DNA of 64,000 nt from JAAYUD01 sp963676865 (GCA_963676865.2 CAXXSS010000001.1:1426001-1490000); one strand, 5' to 3'; counted from the first letter of the stretch, positions 35,702 through 45,647 are shown. Made by a program: numbers and translations. Notes: generated from the sequence alone by a model not told the origin.

Positions 35702-36558
35702 ACGTTTTCTCCCCATCTTTTCTTTATCTCGACTACCAGCTCTTCTTGACCTTCGGTAAATTTTCTTGCAAACCAATAATCGGATGCTATCATCAGGTCA
35801 ATATCCTCTCCTACTATCGGGCAGATAATATTGTCTTGCCATTTTATAAACCTTAAACAACCTCTAAATTCATCATCTACGTTATAAATGCTTTCTTTAA
35901 AGGGGGAATTCCAACAGAGGGTCTGTATAAAAATCTCATCGGGACAATAAGTGTGTTTGAATATTTTCAAAATTTCATCTTTCCGGGTGAAAAGATATTC
36001 GGCCAGATCATAGGTAATACTGCACCATTGACAGCCTTTTTTTAAAATAAGCTCCTGATTCCTTCTTAAATGAACGAAGTGTTGCAAACACAAGAACAAG
36101 TATCTTAGTCCTCTCTGAAAAACATTGGCATCCTTAAAATGCTTCGAAAACAGATAATAATATCTCATTTTATTAGAAATCTCCGCATCAGCACTAGATG
36201 AGAAACCGATAAATTGTTTTCCATTATATCGATTACATTTTTCATGAATATAATCTTGTGATTTTATCGGGAAATCACTATCCGATAAAAAGTGACAATA
36301 GTCATATCTGCCGTTTTTCAACATTTCCCCAATCAACAGTAGTTCCACCTCAACCAAACTGACATCTCCCCAACGGGCATCCAACGGATTGGATACAATA
36401 TACAATTTCGAAGTTTGGACTTTGAGCTTTGGACAAATAATTGCCGATTTCTTATCAATGTGAATAAAGAGATCATTCCGTATGTCATCCAATGCCGAGA
36501 TAAGGATCTGCAAATGATCCAATCGGGCGTGAGCCATAATCAAATAAGCATGTTTCAT
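35698..36558 (-). CDS. GT14-like (core-2/I-branching type) glycosyltransferase
   Basis: About 286 residues from MKHAYLIMAH. HAYLIMAHARLDHLQILI, LFIHIDKKSA, SDSDFPIKS and GCQWCSITYDLAEYL match the bacterial beta-1,6-N-acetylglucosaminyltransferase (GT14) family found in many Bacteroidetes polysaccharide loci. It is an inverting enzyme without a DxD metal requirement. A start 14 codons earlier (36600) is less typical of the family. Confidence 0.85.
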   Translation of the reverse strand: MKHAYLIMAHARLDHLQILISALDDIRNDLFIHIDKKSAIICPKLKVQTSKLYIVSNPLDARWGDVSLVEVELLLIGEMLKNGRYDYCHFLSDSDFPIKSQDYIHEKCNRYNGKQFIGFSSSADAEISNKMRYYYLFSKHFKDANVFQRGLRYLFLCLQHFVHLRRNQELILKKGCQWCSITYDLAEYLFTRKDEILKIFKHTYCPDEIFIQTLCWNSPFKESIYNVDDEFRGCLRFIKWQDNIICPIVGEDIDLMIASDYWFARKFTEGQEELVVEIKKRWGENV

Positions 36559-36607
36559 AGATAATTCCACTAAATTTACCTTCCCGAAGAAAGGTTCCAT
36601 CGGGCAG

Positions 36608-37579
36608 TCATTCCTTATTTCTTATCAAACGATATTTCCGATATAAAAAATAAAAACAGTCGAGATGATTCAATAAACACCATTCATATAGTTTGATATA
36701 CCAACAAGCTTTTTGTTTCCAAATTTGACTATTAACCTCAGGAAAAAGTCTGCGCCATTCCTCCGTATTTCCCGTTTTCATCAACAATGAATTTTTCAGG
36801 CAGAACTTTCTTTCCGCCAAATGAAGAAAAATATCATCAGGGGCATTTATAGATATCAAGAAACTCTCAACAATAGAAATATTCTTAAACATGGCATTCA
36901 ACTGCGTATCCGAACGGACCAATGAAATGGAACCTTTCCGAATGGTATAATGGTATAATGGATTCCTTATACCACCGATACGCTCCGCATAGTAGGATAT
37001 GGGAGTGAGAATCGCAAAATCTTCCCACATATTACAACCTTCATGAAAAACGATAGGATGATTATCCAACAAGGATCTTTTTATTAACTTATTCCATAAA
37101 AAAGCATCTATTTCATTTGCGGTTAAGGCTCTAACATTACACAAAGGGTCATGAGCTCCTTGATATGTTTTCGTGCATGCGATACTTCTCCCATTATTCT
37201 CTTCCACATAACCGCAATAGACCAAATCACATTGATTTTTTTTCGCATATTGATAAAGACGCTCATACATCTCGCTTTCAATCCAGTCATCCGCATCCAC
37301 CCAACCGATATAATCGCCATTTGCATGATTTAGACCTGTATTCCGAGCTGCAGATACCCCTTCGTTTATGACATGATGCAAAATTGTCGCTTTTTCTGAC
37401 ACCTTATATTCATCTATTAGTGTTTGCAGAATGCCAACACTCCTATCCGTACTGCAATCATCCACAAAGATGTATTCCATCTCTTCAAAGGTCTGTTCAA
37501 ACAACGAACGGCTACATCGACCAATATACCTTTCTACATTAAAAAAGGGTATTATAACAGTGATTTTTGGCTTTCTCAT
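36608..37579 (-). CDS. Glycosyltransferase, GT2 type
   Basis: 323 residues. ITVIIPFFNVERYIGRCSRS, EYIFVDDCSTDRS, GVSAARNTGLNHANGDYIG and the DxD-type WVDADDWIE (about 92-100). Closely similar in layout to the enzyme at 33260-34237, so the two may be duplicates with different acceptors. It is expected to work on the cytoplasmic lipid-linked repeat unit. Confidence 0.9.
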   Translation of the reverse strand: MRKPKITVIIPFFNVERYIGRCSRSLFEQTFEEMEYIFVDDCSTDRSVGILQTLIDEYKVSEKATILHHVINEGVSAARNTGLNHANGDYIGWVDADDWIESEMYERLYQYAKKNQCDLVYCGYVEENNGRSIACTKTYQGAHDPLCNVRALTANEIDAFLWNKLIKRSLLDNHPIVFHEGCNMWEDFAILTPISYYAERIGGIRNPLYHYTIRKGSISLVRSDTQLNAMFKNISIVESFLISINAPDDIFLHLAERKFCLKNSLLMKTGNTEEWRRLFPEVNSQIWKQKACWYIKLYEWCLLNHLDCFYFLYRKYRLIRNKE

Positions 37580-37600
37580 TTTTCCAAAAGAAAGGATAAC

Positions 37601-38716
37601 TTATATATTGGCAGTCAAAAAATCGAAGGAGAATCCTCTAAAACAATTAAGCTCCTTATTTATTCTATCATAATCGATACCCGTCCGGACAAATCTATGA
37701 TCAATAATGTCTTTCCCCATTATTCTCCTGCTCGATAATGAGAATTTGTCCAACATAAAATCCAACCGACTATCATGTTTACTGTCAATCAAATAAAATT
37801 CTTTCTCAAAGGTTAAGCTGAAAGTAAGTAGATGAAATGAATGACCGAACGTAAATTCCGAATACTTGATAAGGTTGATGAATTCACATGGTCCCCCATT
37901 AGATAAATAAACATGAGGATATTTTTTCACTATTTTCTTAGAACAATAATTATTGATAACAACGGGAAGATTAGTATCGGCGCCAATCTTTTCGACAAGA
38001 GGTAGGATATCGTCTATAAGATACGGTGTATAACAATAAATGTAGCGACCCGGAATTAGAGGTTCCCCCTCAAACAAAGGGAAATATTCTTTTCCTTCAA
38101 GCAAAAGGCTCGGATCACACGCCAGTTGAAATTCCTTGCCAGATAAAAAAGGTCGGATAATATTCGCACTTCTCTCCTCTCGAAAACTTAATCCAGCGAA
38201 ATCGTTCAAAAAAGGCTTCAGCAATTCCGAATCTGTTTTCTCAGGAAAAGGCCCCATCGAAACTGCATAAGCTATTTTTTTTGCACTGCCACAAAAACTT
38301 TCAACATATACCGTATTAAAATCTTTAGCGGTAGTATTCCATATTTGATCACTTCCATATATGATCAGATCATATTCGAACCCGGCATTTTTTAATTCCT
38401 CCAGTGTTTCATATTCTTTCGTCAGATTCAATTGCGTATTTAAAAATTCATTGAACCGCCTCCACTTATGCTTCAAATAGGCTGTCGCTTCAGGATGCAA
38501 AAGAACTCTTTTACAAATTTGAAAAAAACGCATGAATGAATTGACACTAGTAGGAAATGCATACATTTCTTTCTGAGCGTTGGATCTGAAATTAATTATT
38601 TCAACTTCATGTCCCTGCTTTTGCAAGAATGTCTGCAAAGCATAAGCCTGTAACATACTCCCAAAATTGAACGCCGCATGAAAAGTAATGATGCCTATTT
38701 TCTTGATATCTTCCAC
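37601..38716 (-). CDS. Polysaccharide pyruvyl transferase
   Basis: 371 residues. IGIITFHAAFNFGSMLQAYALQ at the N-terminus and YDLIIYGSDQIWN near 110-122 are signatures of the PF04230 pyruvyl transferase family, followed by RFHSF-type residues (FGHSFHLLTFSL, about 285-296). It should add a ketal pyruvate from phosphoenolpyruvate to a sugar, giving the polymer negative charge. It lies between GT2 and GT8 enzymes. Confidence 0.88.
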   Translation of the reverse strand: MEDIKKIGIITFHAAFNFGSMLQAYALQTFLQKQGHEVEIINFRSNAQKEMYAFPTSVNSFMRFFQICKRVLLHPEATAYLKHKWRRFNEFLNTQLNLTKEYETLEELKNAGFEYDLIIYGSDQIWNTTAKDFNTVYVESFCGSAKKIAYAVSMGPFPEKTDSELLKPFLNDFAGLSFREERSANIIRPFLSGKEFQLACDPSLLLEGKEYFPLFEGEPLIPGRYIYCYTPYLIDDILPLVEKIGADTNLPVVINNYCSKKIVKKYPHVYLSNGGPCEFINLIKYSEFTFGHSFHLLTFSLTFEKEFYLIDSKHDSRLDFMLDKFSLSSRRIMGKDIIDHRFVRTGIDYDRINKELNCFRGFSFDFLTANI

Positions 38717-38720
38717 TCTT

Positions 38721-39650
38721 TTAGGAATTATTTTTTGTTCCGCCCACTAATCGCATAAAGATGTCTTTTATTTTTTTTAGTAAAGAGGGGGGCTTTTCCA
38801 TCCATTTCCCTGAAGTATAGAATTGATAATAAAAAATAGGATCGAAAAAGATCGATTTCCGGTAATACTCCCACCAGACATCAAAATTAGCACATAATGT
38901 ATTCCATGGTTTTGCGCCGCAATAATGAATGATCCCCCGTTTTATCGCATCTTGCTTTTCTTGTTTGTTATACCTGCCCTTCCTTTCATCATAGAATATT
39001 AAACAGTAATTGATGTAAACGGTATAACAAAACATCGGAGGTAAATATTTTATTCGATCCCTGCATACGATATTGATAATATCCATTTCCTGAAATTTAT
39101 ATTTCCGATCCATCAGCTCCTGAAATTTTTCAATCAAACCCTCTTCACGCATTATCTTTGAATTGAGGATCATATTTCCATCGTAGATGATCTGTTCAGA
39201 ATCCAAATGCAGTATCTCTCTATAATACGAATCAAAGTCTTTATTCAAATGTGACAAAGAATTGACACCGGCCAGATAGTAGCCCGACAAATCCGTTTTT
39301 TCATAGATCTCCGCCAAATCAGATTGGAATATCACATCCACATCCGAATAGATGATTTTATCGTACTCGGGTATTACCTGGGGAATCAACAAACGATAAT
39401 AAGCGGCGGTTGTAACTCCCCTCACTTCATATTTTTTTCCAAAATCTTTTATTTGTCTGACTCTTATCCGACAGTGATCATAAACACTCCTTAGTTTCTC
39501 GAAATCATCGTCCACACACTCTTCCTCATAGAGAATAAATATATCATAAAAAGTCTCTGATTTGGCATTCATCAACAGTGAACTGATACAAATCTTTGCA
39601 GGCAAAATGAAGTTGTGATCAAAAGCGAAGGCTATCGGTATTATATTCAT
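38721..39650 (-). CDS. Glycosyltransferase, GT8 type
   Basis: About 309 residues from MNIIPIAFAFD. IPIAFAFDHNFILPAKICISSL, YRLLIPQVIPEYDKIIYSDVDVIFQ with the DxD-type DVD (about 98-100), and HYCGAKPWN near 260 are diagnostic of GT8 retaining galactosyl/glucosyl transferases such as RfaJ/LgtC. The start was chosen by family homology. It begins just past the previous stop. Confidence 0.9.
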   Translation of the reverse strand: MNIIPIAFAFDHNFILPAKICISSLLMNAKSETFYDIFILYEEECVDDDFEKLRSVYDHCRIRVRQIKDFGKKYEVRGVTTAAYYRLLIPQVIPEYDKIIYSDVDVIFQSDLAEIYEKTDLSGYYLAGVNSLSHLNKDFDSYYREILHLDSEQIIYDGNMILNSKIMREEGLIEKFQELMDRKYKFQEMDIINIVCRDRIKYLPPMFCYTVYINYCLIFYDERKGRYNKQEKQDAIKRGIIHYCGAKPWNTLCANFDVWWEYYRKSIFFDPIFYYQFYTSGKWMEKPPSLLKKIKDIFMRLVGGTKNNS

Positions 39651-39651
39651 C

Positions 39652-40668
39652 TTATTTAAAAAATTTTCCACGACCTTGTTTTCTATAATAATAATTGAAA
39701 AGGGGATATATATAATGACTTAAACATAAATATTCCATAAAATCATTCAGCATTTTCGTGTATCGATTTCGCTTATTACGAAAGAACCTTATTATAATAA
39801 AATAGGACACTCTATGAATTAATTCCGATTCATAAAAGACAATATTAAAACAAGATATTTCCTTATAAATAACTTCTTTATAGTATTTATGTAAGCACTT
39901 ATAAAAGTTCACATTAAAAAAAAACGTATTTGTAAATGAGCAACTCTCATGTCTGGTCCTGTATAGGACACAAGGGAGCAATTCTTCGCATAAATAAATT
40001 TTTCTGCCGGCGGCGGTAGCCTTTAACCAAAAAGGTAAATCTTCCAATAATTTAAATCTTTCATCATAACAACCCAGATTTTGGTACAGACTCTTTCGAA
40101 CAAAAGCCCCCGGTGAAAAATTGAAGCTTTTTGTCAAAAGATATTGATGTTGGAATTTCGCATCTTTTTCGAAAAAGAAATAACGGGTATGAACGGGAAC
40201 AGTTCCACATTTAACGATCATCCCGTCTCTCTGATAAAAGTTCTGCACCAATCCTATTAGGATATCCTTTTCAGGAGAAACTTCAGACATTAGAATCTTG
40301 ACACAATCAGGCAGTAACAAATCATCACCGGCAATTATTTTGACCCATTCGCCATGAGTTGCGGAAATCCCTCTATTTGCATTGGCAGGAATACCGGTAT
40401 TCTGTCCGGTCGTTATTATTTTGAAACTGCAAAAACGTTTTTCATATACTGCAAGCCACCGTCGGGCAACTTCGACAGTACCATCAGTCGAACAGTCATC
40501 ACTAACGATCAATTCTAAATTCCGATAAGTTTGCTTTTCAATACTATCCAATGTTTTCAAAAGATATTCGGACGAATTGTAAGTTATGACAACTATACTG
40601 ACCAAGGGATAAAAAACGCTACTTTCCGATCTTTGTTCTGACATAAGCAAACAATCTGGTTTTTTCAT
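39652..40668 (-). CDS. Glycosyltransferase, GT2 type
   Basis: 338 residues (330 if Met9 starts). PLVSIVVITYNSSEYLLKTL, ELIVSDDCSTDGT, GIPANANRGISATHGEW and IAGDDLLLPD (about 104-113). This is the subgroup with a conserved GDD and a later WLKATAAGRKIYL segment. It overlaps the wzx end by up to 50 nt, so the shorter start at 40644 is worth considering. Confidence 0.87.
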   Translation of the reverse strand: MKKPDCLLMSEQRSESSVFYPLVSIVVITYNSSEYLLKTLDSIEKQTYRNLELIVSDDCSTDGTVEVARRWLAVYEKRFCSFKIITTGQNTGIPANANRGISATHGEWVKIIAGDDLLLPDCVKILMSEVSPEKDILIGLVQNFYQRDGMIVKCGTVPVHTRYFFFEKDAKFQHQYLLTKSFNFSPGAFVRKSLYQNLGCYDERFKLLEDLPFWLKATAAGRKIYLCEELLPCVLYRTRHESCSFTNTFFFNVNFYKCLHKYYKEVIYKEISCFNIVFYESELIHRVSYFIIIRFFRNKRNRYTKMLNDFMEYLCLSHYIYPLFNYYYRKQGRGKFFK

Positions 40669-42091
40669 TTAGTTTATTAAGGTTATATATAAGAACCATT
40701 ATACAAAGCAAAGAGCCTATCAGATAATAACCGGTCACACTCAACATATAATTGAGCGCAAGCAGCAAAGCCAACGATATAACGGAGACAAAGAGAACGA
40801 ATTTCACACTTTTACTCATTCTATAATGATATCTTTTACGATCCACCAAACCTACGATAAAAAGATATAATAGATAATTCAGAACAAAAGAATAAGCCAA
40901 TCCGGTCAATCCCCATAAATAATACATTCCTACAGACAATGCCAAATTCATTAAATTTCCATAGACACCTTCCAAAAAGACATAAACATATTTGTCTCCT
41001 TTTGCAAAAGAGACATACCCCAAGGCATAAGAAGCGGCCTTAAACAACATACCCAAACAAAGGATACGAATAAAATTCCGGATAACCTGAAACTCCGAAC
41101 TCAACAATACGGAAATGATTAAGGGCGCCATTAGCATAAAAAGAGCCAATACAGGGACACTCAGATATAAGAGTATCTCACTTTGCTGATTGATGGTAGT
41201 ATTCATCCTTGAACGACTTGACAACGATGCGACCAGACGGGGATAATAGTCTGCCGACATAGCCGAAAAGACCAACATCACCGATTGAAGCGTCATTGAC
41301 ATTCCGGCATTGAAAAGCCCCAAATCGGACAATCCGCCGAATCGAGTGATGGAAAGATTTATCAAATAAGTCGTAATATTGCCTGATAAGGATGCAAAAA
41401 CCATCGCTATTCCCAAAGTGACCATCGGCTTGCCTAAAGAAAGAGTTTCCTTTCTCCCTATCTGACATTTCGGTAAGGAAATACGTCTAACAAAAAGATA
41501 AGTGATCAAATAGTCGGAGAAAGTGGAAACGATCAGCCCGGGAACTATTCCTTTTATTCCAAAGAAATAAAAAAAGGGAATGGAAGTCAACAGCGTAACG
41601 ATAGAGCCGATTAAAGAACACAGGGCTGTGAGTTTTATTTTCCTTAGGCCAATCAATATGGCCGTGTTACCCTGAGTCAGTAAAGTAAAAAAGACAATCA
41701 ATGACAAAAAACAATAATCAAGTATTTTATCCGACGATTTAAAAGCCCAGGAACTCAAATAAGAGGACATGGCAATCACACACAACAGGCCCAAGACAGA
41801 CTGTATATACAAAATGCGTCTAAACACTTTCACTATGATAGCAAAATGCATCAGATCACCTTCATCAGATGCTTTTGATAAATCCCTTACCACACTCGAA
41901 TTAATTCCCAGTCCAAAAATAGTAATCATCATCATTAAGGATGACATATACATCGAACTCAGTCCCATACCGACAGGACCTATAAGCAAAGCGACAAACT
42001 TTGAACGAACAAGTCCGATAAGTATCTGCATTATTTGGGTCCCCCCGAAAATGGAGGTGGCCTTCAATATACTTTTATATCCCTCTCCCAC
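40619..42091 (-). CDS. wzx: Repeat-unit flippase (Wzx-like)
   Basis: 490 residues with about 12-14 membrane spans. The N-terminus (LKATSIFGGTQIMQILIGLVRSKFVALLIGPVG, spread over about 8-40) matches the polysaccharide-type MATE superfamily (Wzx/RfbX). It moves the lipid-linked repeat across the inner membrane for Wzy. It is the only flippase gene in the locus. Confidence 0.9.
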   Translation of the reverse strand: MGEGYKSILKATSIFGGTQIMQILIGLVRSKFVALLIGPVGMGLSSMYMSSLMMMITIFGLGINSSVVRDLSKASDEGDLMHFAIIVKVFRRILYIQSVLGLLCVIAMSSYLSSWAFKSSDKILDYCFLSLIVFFTLLTQGNTAILIGLRKIKLTALCSLIGSIVTLLTSIPFFYFFGIKGIVPGLIVSTFSDYLITYLFVRRISLPKCQIGRKETLSLGKPMVTLGIAMVFASLSGNITTYLINLSITRFGGLSDLGLFNAGMSMTLQSVMLVFSAMSADYYPRLVASLSSRSRMNTTINQQSEILLYLSVPVLALFMLMAPLIISVLLSSEFQVIRNFIRILCLGMLFKAASYALGYVSFAKGDKYVYVFLEGVYGNLMNLALSVGMYYLWGLTGLAYSFVLNYLLYLFIVGLVDRKRYHYRMSKSVKFVLFVSVISLALLLALNYMLSVTGYYLIGSLLCIMVLIYNLNKLNEKTRLFAYVRTKIGK

Positions 42092-42100
42092 CAGCTTGAT

Positions 42101-43099
42101 TTAAAAGGTCGCTTTTACAGTTTCTCCAATCCAGGCAACGAATTTTATAAAAAAGAATAGGGGATATCCGCTGAATATAAGACTCCTTTTAAAGGAATTC
42201 ATTTTCAAATAAGATTTCACACTTAAGCTTTTTATATAATAGTTCTTAGTTGTCTTTAGAATCTGTTTCCTTTCACTTCTTGTAAACAAGGAACGATATC
42301 TGAAGAAATATAACAAACTATTGGATACATTTCCCCAAAATTCCAACACGACCAAATCAAACACTTTATCCTTCTTGGAAAAATGATCGGAAATAATGTT
42401 CATCAGTTCATAAGAGGTACGCATTTTATCAAAAAATTTAATTGAAAATTTTTTCGTAATGGATGAACTATGTTGCCTATAATAATAGGCTGCATCACAG
42501 AGGCTCACTTTTGTGGCCATCAACAATAAGCGACGGGCATCCACCTCATCCATATTCATTTCGCTGCAGCCATCACTCACTATTTCTTCATAAAATTTAG
42601 TACGAACAAGTGCACATGAACCGATTTCCCAACCTCCGACTGTTTTCGCACAGGCCTGCTTGCCTGTCATTATTTGATCCATATCATATCCTTGCTGAGG
42701 AATGAACGCTATACTCTCACCTTTTTCGTTAATCAAGATCATTTGCCCGATAACGATATCCGATCCGGTCACTTCAGCCCGATTAATCATTTTCATCAAA
42801 CAATCGCCCGCAATAAAATCATCGGCATCCAAGCTGAAGATCCATTTCGACGTAGCCAGCGATACGGCTTTGAGTCTGGGAAGCCGAGCACTTCCACTAT
42901 TCTGATCGCTGGGCACATACTTGATTCGGGCATCTCGCTGGGCATAGTATTCAATGATTTTCAGCGTATCGTCCGTCGAAGCATCATCCACAATGATCAA
43001 CTCCCAATCTCTGAAATACTGGTCCTTCACACTTACAATTGCCTGAGCAATGTATCTCTCTGCATTATAGGCAGGCATAACGATAGAAACGGCAGGCAT
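42101..43099 (-). CDS. Glycosyltransferase, GT2 type
   Basis: 332 residues. VSIVMPAYNAERYIAQAIVS, WELIIVDDASTDDT, GSARLPRLKAVSLATSKWIF and SLDADDFIAG (about 93-102). It directly follows the aminodeoxysugar genes (one-base overlap with the aminotransferase), so it may transfer that sugar; this link is positional only. Confidence 0.9.
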   Translation of the reverse strand: MPAVSIVMPAYNAERYIAQAIVSVKDQYFRDWELIIVDDASTDDTLKIIEYYAQRDARIKYVPSDQNSGSARLPRLKAVSLATSKWIFSLDADDFIAGDCLMKMINRAEVTGSDIVIGQMILINEKGESIAFIPQQGYDMDQIMTGKQACAKTVGGWEIGSCALVRTKFYEEIVSDGCSEMNMDEVDARRLLLMATKVSLCDAAYYYRQHSSSITKKFSIKFFDKMRTSYELMNIISDHFSKKDKVFDLVVLEFWGNVSNSLLYFFRYRSLFTRSERKQILKTTKNYYIKSLSVKSYLKMNSFKRSLIFSGYPLFFFIKFVAWIGETVKATF

Positions 43100-44199
43100 T
43101 ACTTAAACACGTTAATCAGTTCCACAATCTTCTTCACCTCATCATCCATTAGTACGGGACTCATCGGAAGACTCAACTCCTCTTGGTGTATCTTCTCCGT
43201 TACAGGCAGTGACAGATTGTTGCACTCCCGATAACATACCTGCGCATGCGGAGGTATGGGATAATGAATCAAGGTCTGGACCCCGTTTTGTTTCAAATAA
43301 GACTGAAGCTCATCGCGCCGCTCACAGAAAACAGGGAATAGATGATAGACATTGGAGTCTACAGGCATAGCATCCGGCAGCATGACCACGGCATTCCGAA
43401 TATGATCATTGTAATATTCGGCCACCTGCTTGCGCCTATCGTTATCTTCGTCCAGATGTTTCAATTTCACATTCAATACGGCCGCTTGAATTTCGTCCAA
43501 CCGACTGTTGCGACCTCTGTATTTGAAAACGTATTTTTTTTGTGACCCATAGTTAGCCAAGGCACGGACCATATCTGCCAGTTCGCTATCATCGGTCGTC
43601 ACCGCACCAGCATCGCCCAACGCCCCCAGATTCTTACCCGGGTAAAAGCTGTGACCGGCGACATCGCCCAAAGACCCTGTACGCTCATTTCCGAATTTGC
43701 ATCCATGAGCCTGAGCATTGTCTTCTACCAGCTTGAGGGCGTACTTTTCGCATAAGTCTCCTATTTTATCCGTATAAGCACACCGTCCATATAAATGAAC
43801 AATCAGTATGGCTTTGGTCTGTTTCGTTATTGCCTCTTCTATTTTAGAATCATCAATCTCTAAAGTCCCGAACCGGGGTTCAACCAAAACAGCCTTCAAT
43901 CCATTTTCGGTTATCGCCAGTATAGAGGCGATATACGTATTGGCCGGTACGATGACTTCATCGCCCGGTTGCATGATGCCAAGCTCGATGTACGCCCGAA
44001 AGATCCAGATCAAAGCATCCAGACCATTGCCACAGCCCACACAATAATCAGTGCCGATATAGCGGGCATAATTATTTTCAAACTGCCTATTCTCTTCTCC
44101 CTGGAGATACCAGCCCGAATCAATCACCCGATTAACCGCCTGATGTATCTCTTCGGCATATTTGAATGTTATCTTTTGTAAATTTAGAAATTCGATCAT
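43099..44199 (-). CDS. fdtB: DegT/DnrJ/EryC1 sugar aminotransferase (FdtB/QdtB-like)
   Basis: 366 residues of the PLP-dependent sensory-transduction aminotransferase family. VGCGNGLDALIW, PANTYIASILA, DNAQAHGCKF and SFYPGKNLGALGDAGAVTTD, which contains the PLP-binding Lys near 184, are all present. With an upstream 3,4-ketoisomerase and acetyltransferase it should aminate dTDP-3-keto-6-deoxyhexose at C3, giving dTDP-Fuc3N or dTDP-Qui3N. It overlaps the acetyltransferase stop by ATGA. Confidence 0.85.
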   Translation of the reverse strand: MIEFLNLQKITFKYAEEIHQAVNRVIDSGWYLQGEENRQFENNYARYIGTDYCVGCGNGLDALIWIFRAYIELGIMQPGDEVIVPANTYIASILAITENGLKAVLVEPRFGTLEIDDSKIEEAITKQTKAILIVHLYGRCAYTDKIGDLCEKYALKLVEDNAQAHGCKFGNERTGSLGDVAGHSFYPGKNLGALGDAGAVTTDDSELADMVRALANYGSQKKYVFKYRGRNSRLDEIQAAVLNVKLKHLDEDNDRRKQVAEYYNDHIRNAVVMLPDAMPVDSNVYHLFPVFCERRDELQSYLKQNGVQTLIHYPIPPHAQVCYRECNNLSLPVTEKIHQEELSLPMSPVLMDDEVKKIVELINVFK

Positions 44200-44717
44200 A
44201 TTGAATATAGTTTACCCCATTTATCTTTCTTATCCATATCAAGCAGGATACCCTCTTTAGTGACATATCCTTTCTGGCATGCAGGATTGCCATACCATAG
44301 AGTGTATGGAGGAATATCCTGTGTTACCACACTGCCCGAACCGACGAGCGCATATTCACCGATCGAATGCCCCCCCACAATAGTGGCATTCGCACCGATA
44401 GAAGCACCTTCCTTTACGATGGTTTCGAGAAAAACATGAGGATATTTCTTGGAACGTGGGGTCAAATCGTTGGTGAAAGTCACATTCGGCCCGATAAAGA
44501 CATTGTCTTCGATGCGCACGCCATCCCATAACTGAACGCCCGATTTAACGGTCACGCCATTGCCTATTTCCACATCGTTTTCGATAAGGACATGGGCACA
44601 AATGTTACAGTTTTCTCCGATTACCGCTTCAGGAAAAACCACGCAATATTGCCAGACTCTCGTACCATTTCCTATATGAGTACTTTTTACGTCGGATAAA
44701 GGATGTATTTCAACCAT
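44196..44717 (-). CDS. Sugar N-acetyltransferase (FdtC/QdtC-like)
   Basis: 173 residues, hexapeptide-repeat beta-helix: GNGTRVWQYCVVFPEAVIGE, VEIGNGVTVKSGVQLWDG, EDNVFIGPNVTFTNDLTPRS, then GASIGANATIVGGHSIG. The TFTNDLTPR segment is typical of WlbB/QdtC/FdtC enzymes that acetylate the 3-amino group using acetyl-CoA. It sits between the ketoisomerase (8-nt overlap) and aminotransferase (4-nt overlap), matching the order of the pathway. Confidence 0.85.
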   Translation of the reverse strand: MVEIHPLSDVKSTHIGNGTRVWQYCVVFPEAVIGENCNICAHVLIENDVEIGNGVTVKSGVQLWDGVRIEDNVFIGPNVTFTNDLTPRSKKYPHVFLETIVKEGASIGANATIVGGHSIGEYALVGSGSVVTQDIPPYTLWYGNPACQKGYVTKEGILLDMDKKDKWGKLYSI

Positions 44718-45132
44718 TGCTTTTGTATTTTAAAAATTCATCATAATTACGGATGTAATCACCTGCATCGTACTTTTCGGATGCTAAGACCAGACAGACC
44801 GAGCCCGAAGAGAAGTCATCAAGCGTACGCCAGATACCGGGAACCACCATCAGCCCCTGATATGGTCTATTGAGCAAAAAAGTCCGTTTGACCTTTCCGT
44901 CATCCAGCGTTACAGAGAAACTACCGCTGGCCGCTATAATCAGTTGATATAATTGCCTATGCGCGTGGGCTCCCCTGGATTCTCCCCCCGGAATATCATA
45001 CAGATAATAAATACGTCTGACATCAAAAGGTACGGTATTTCCGTTTTCCATTACCGAAATATTACCTTTACGATTACTATGGTGGCGGTCCAACTCAAGC
45101 ATGGTGCAATCATAAACCTTACTGTCTTTCAT
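44710..45132 (-). CDS. fdtA: dTDP-4-oxo-6-deoxyhexose 3,4-ketoisomerase (FdtA/QdtA-like)
   Basis: 140 residues, cupin fold of the WxcM/FdtA family: VRRIYYLYDIPGGESRGAHAH, AASGSFSVTLDDG and PGIWRTLDDFSSGSVCLVLAS with YDAGDYIRNYDEFL. The His residues of GAHAH (about 50-54) are catalytic. It converts dTDP-4-keto-6-deoxyglucose to the 3-keto isomer. RmlA and RmlB, which make the substrate, are not in the window. It is preceded by stem-loop motif copy B. Confidence 0.88.
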   Translation of the reverse strand: MKDSKVYDCTMLELDRHHSNRKGNISVMENGNTVPFDVRRIYYLYDIPGGESRGAHAHRQLYQLIIAASGSFSVTLDDGKVKRTFLLNRPYQGLMVVPGIWRTLDDFSSGSVCLVLASEKYDAGDYIRNYDEFLKYKSNG

Positions 45133-45171
45133 TTTAAATGTTCGAATAATTAATCACTCATTTTAATGAAA

Positions 45172-45199
45172 TATTGACTATCCTCACGAACCGTCAATA
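45172..45199 (-). repeat. Stem-loop motif, copy B
   Basis: On the minus strand TATTGA and TCAATA close the 16-nt loop CGGTTCGTGAGGATAG. It is between the two ketoisomerase genes, 40 nt before the fdtA start. Confidence 0.75.
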
Positions 45200-45230
45200 C
45201 TAGAAATATACTTTAAAAAAAGATCCAAAA

Positions 45231-45647
45231 TCAGCATGATTTATTCTTTGCCATGTGTATGAACGCCGAATAATCATAAACATAATCATTCTTATCGTAC
45301 CCGGTCGATGCCAATATCAAAGCGAATGAATTGGTCGAGAAGTTTTCCATCTCTCGCCACAATCCCCCAGGAACATACAGCCCGTAATAGGATCTATTCA
45401 AGGAATAAGTCTTCGTTGTATATCCATCATTGAGCACCACATCAAAGCTACCCGATAAGGCGACAATAAACTCTTGATTATCTTTGTAGGCGTGCCCGCC
45501 GCGCTTTTCACCACCCGGAACATCGTATATCCAATAAGCCCGCTTGACTCCAAAAGGAATATCCTTATTTTCTTCTATGACAGAAAGGTTACCTCTGATA
45601 TCAAGATATTTGGATAATGTAATGATTCTCACCTCATCAAAACTCAT
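45231..45647 (-). CDS. Second WxcM/FdtA-like sugar 3,4-ketoisomerase
   Basis: 138 residues, paralogous to the enzyme at 44710-45132: VKRAYWIYDVPGGEKRGGHAYKD, ALSGSFDVVLNDG, PGGLWREMENFSTNSFALILAS, YDKNDYVYDYSAF. Here GGHAY replaces GAHAH, keeping the first His and changing the second to Tyr. It may set the other C4 stereochemistry, as the FdtA/QdtA pair differ in this way, or be a binding variant. It begins the polysaccharide part of the operon after upxZ. Confidence 0.82.
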   Translation of the reverse strand: MSFDEVRIITLSKYLDIRGNLSVIEENKDIPFGVKRAYWIYDVPGGEKRGGHAYKDNQEFIVALSGSFDVVLNDGYTTKTYSLNRSYYGLYVPGGLWREMENFSTNSFALILASTGYDKNDYVYDYSAFIHMAKNKSC

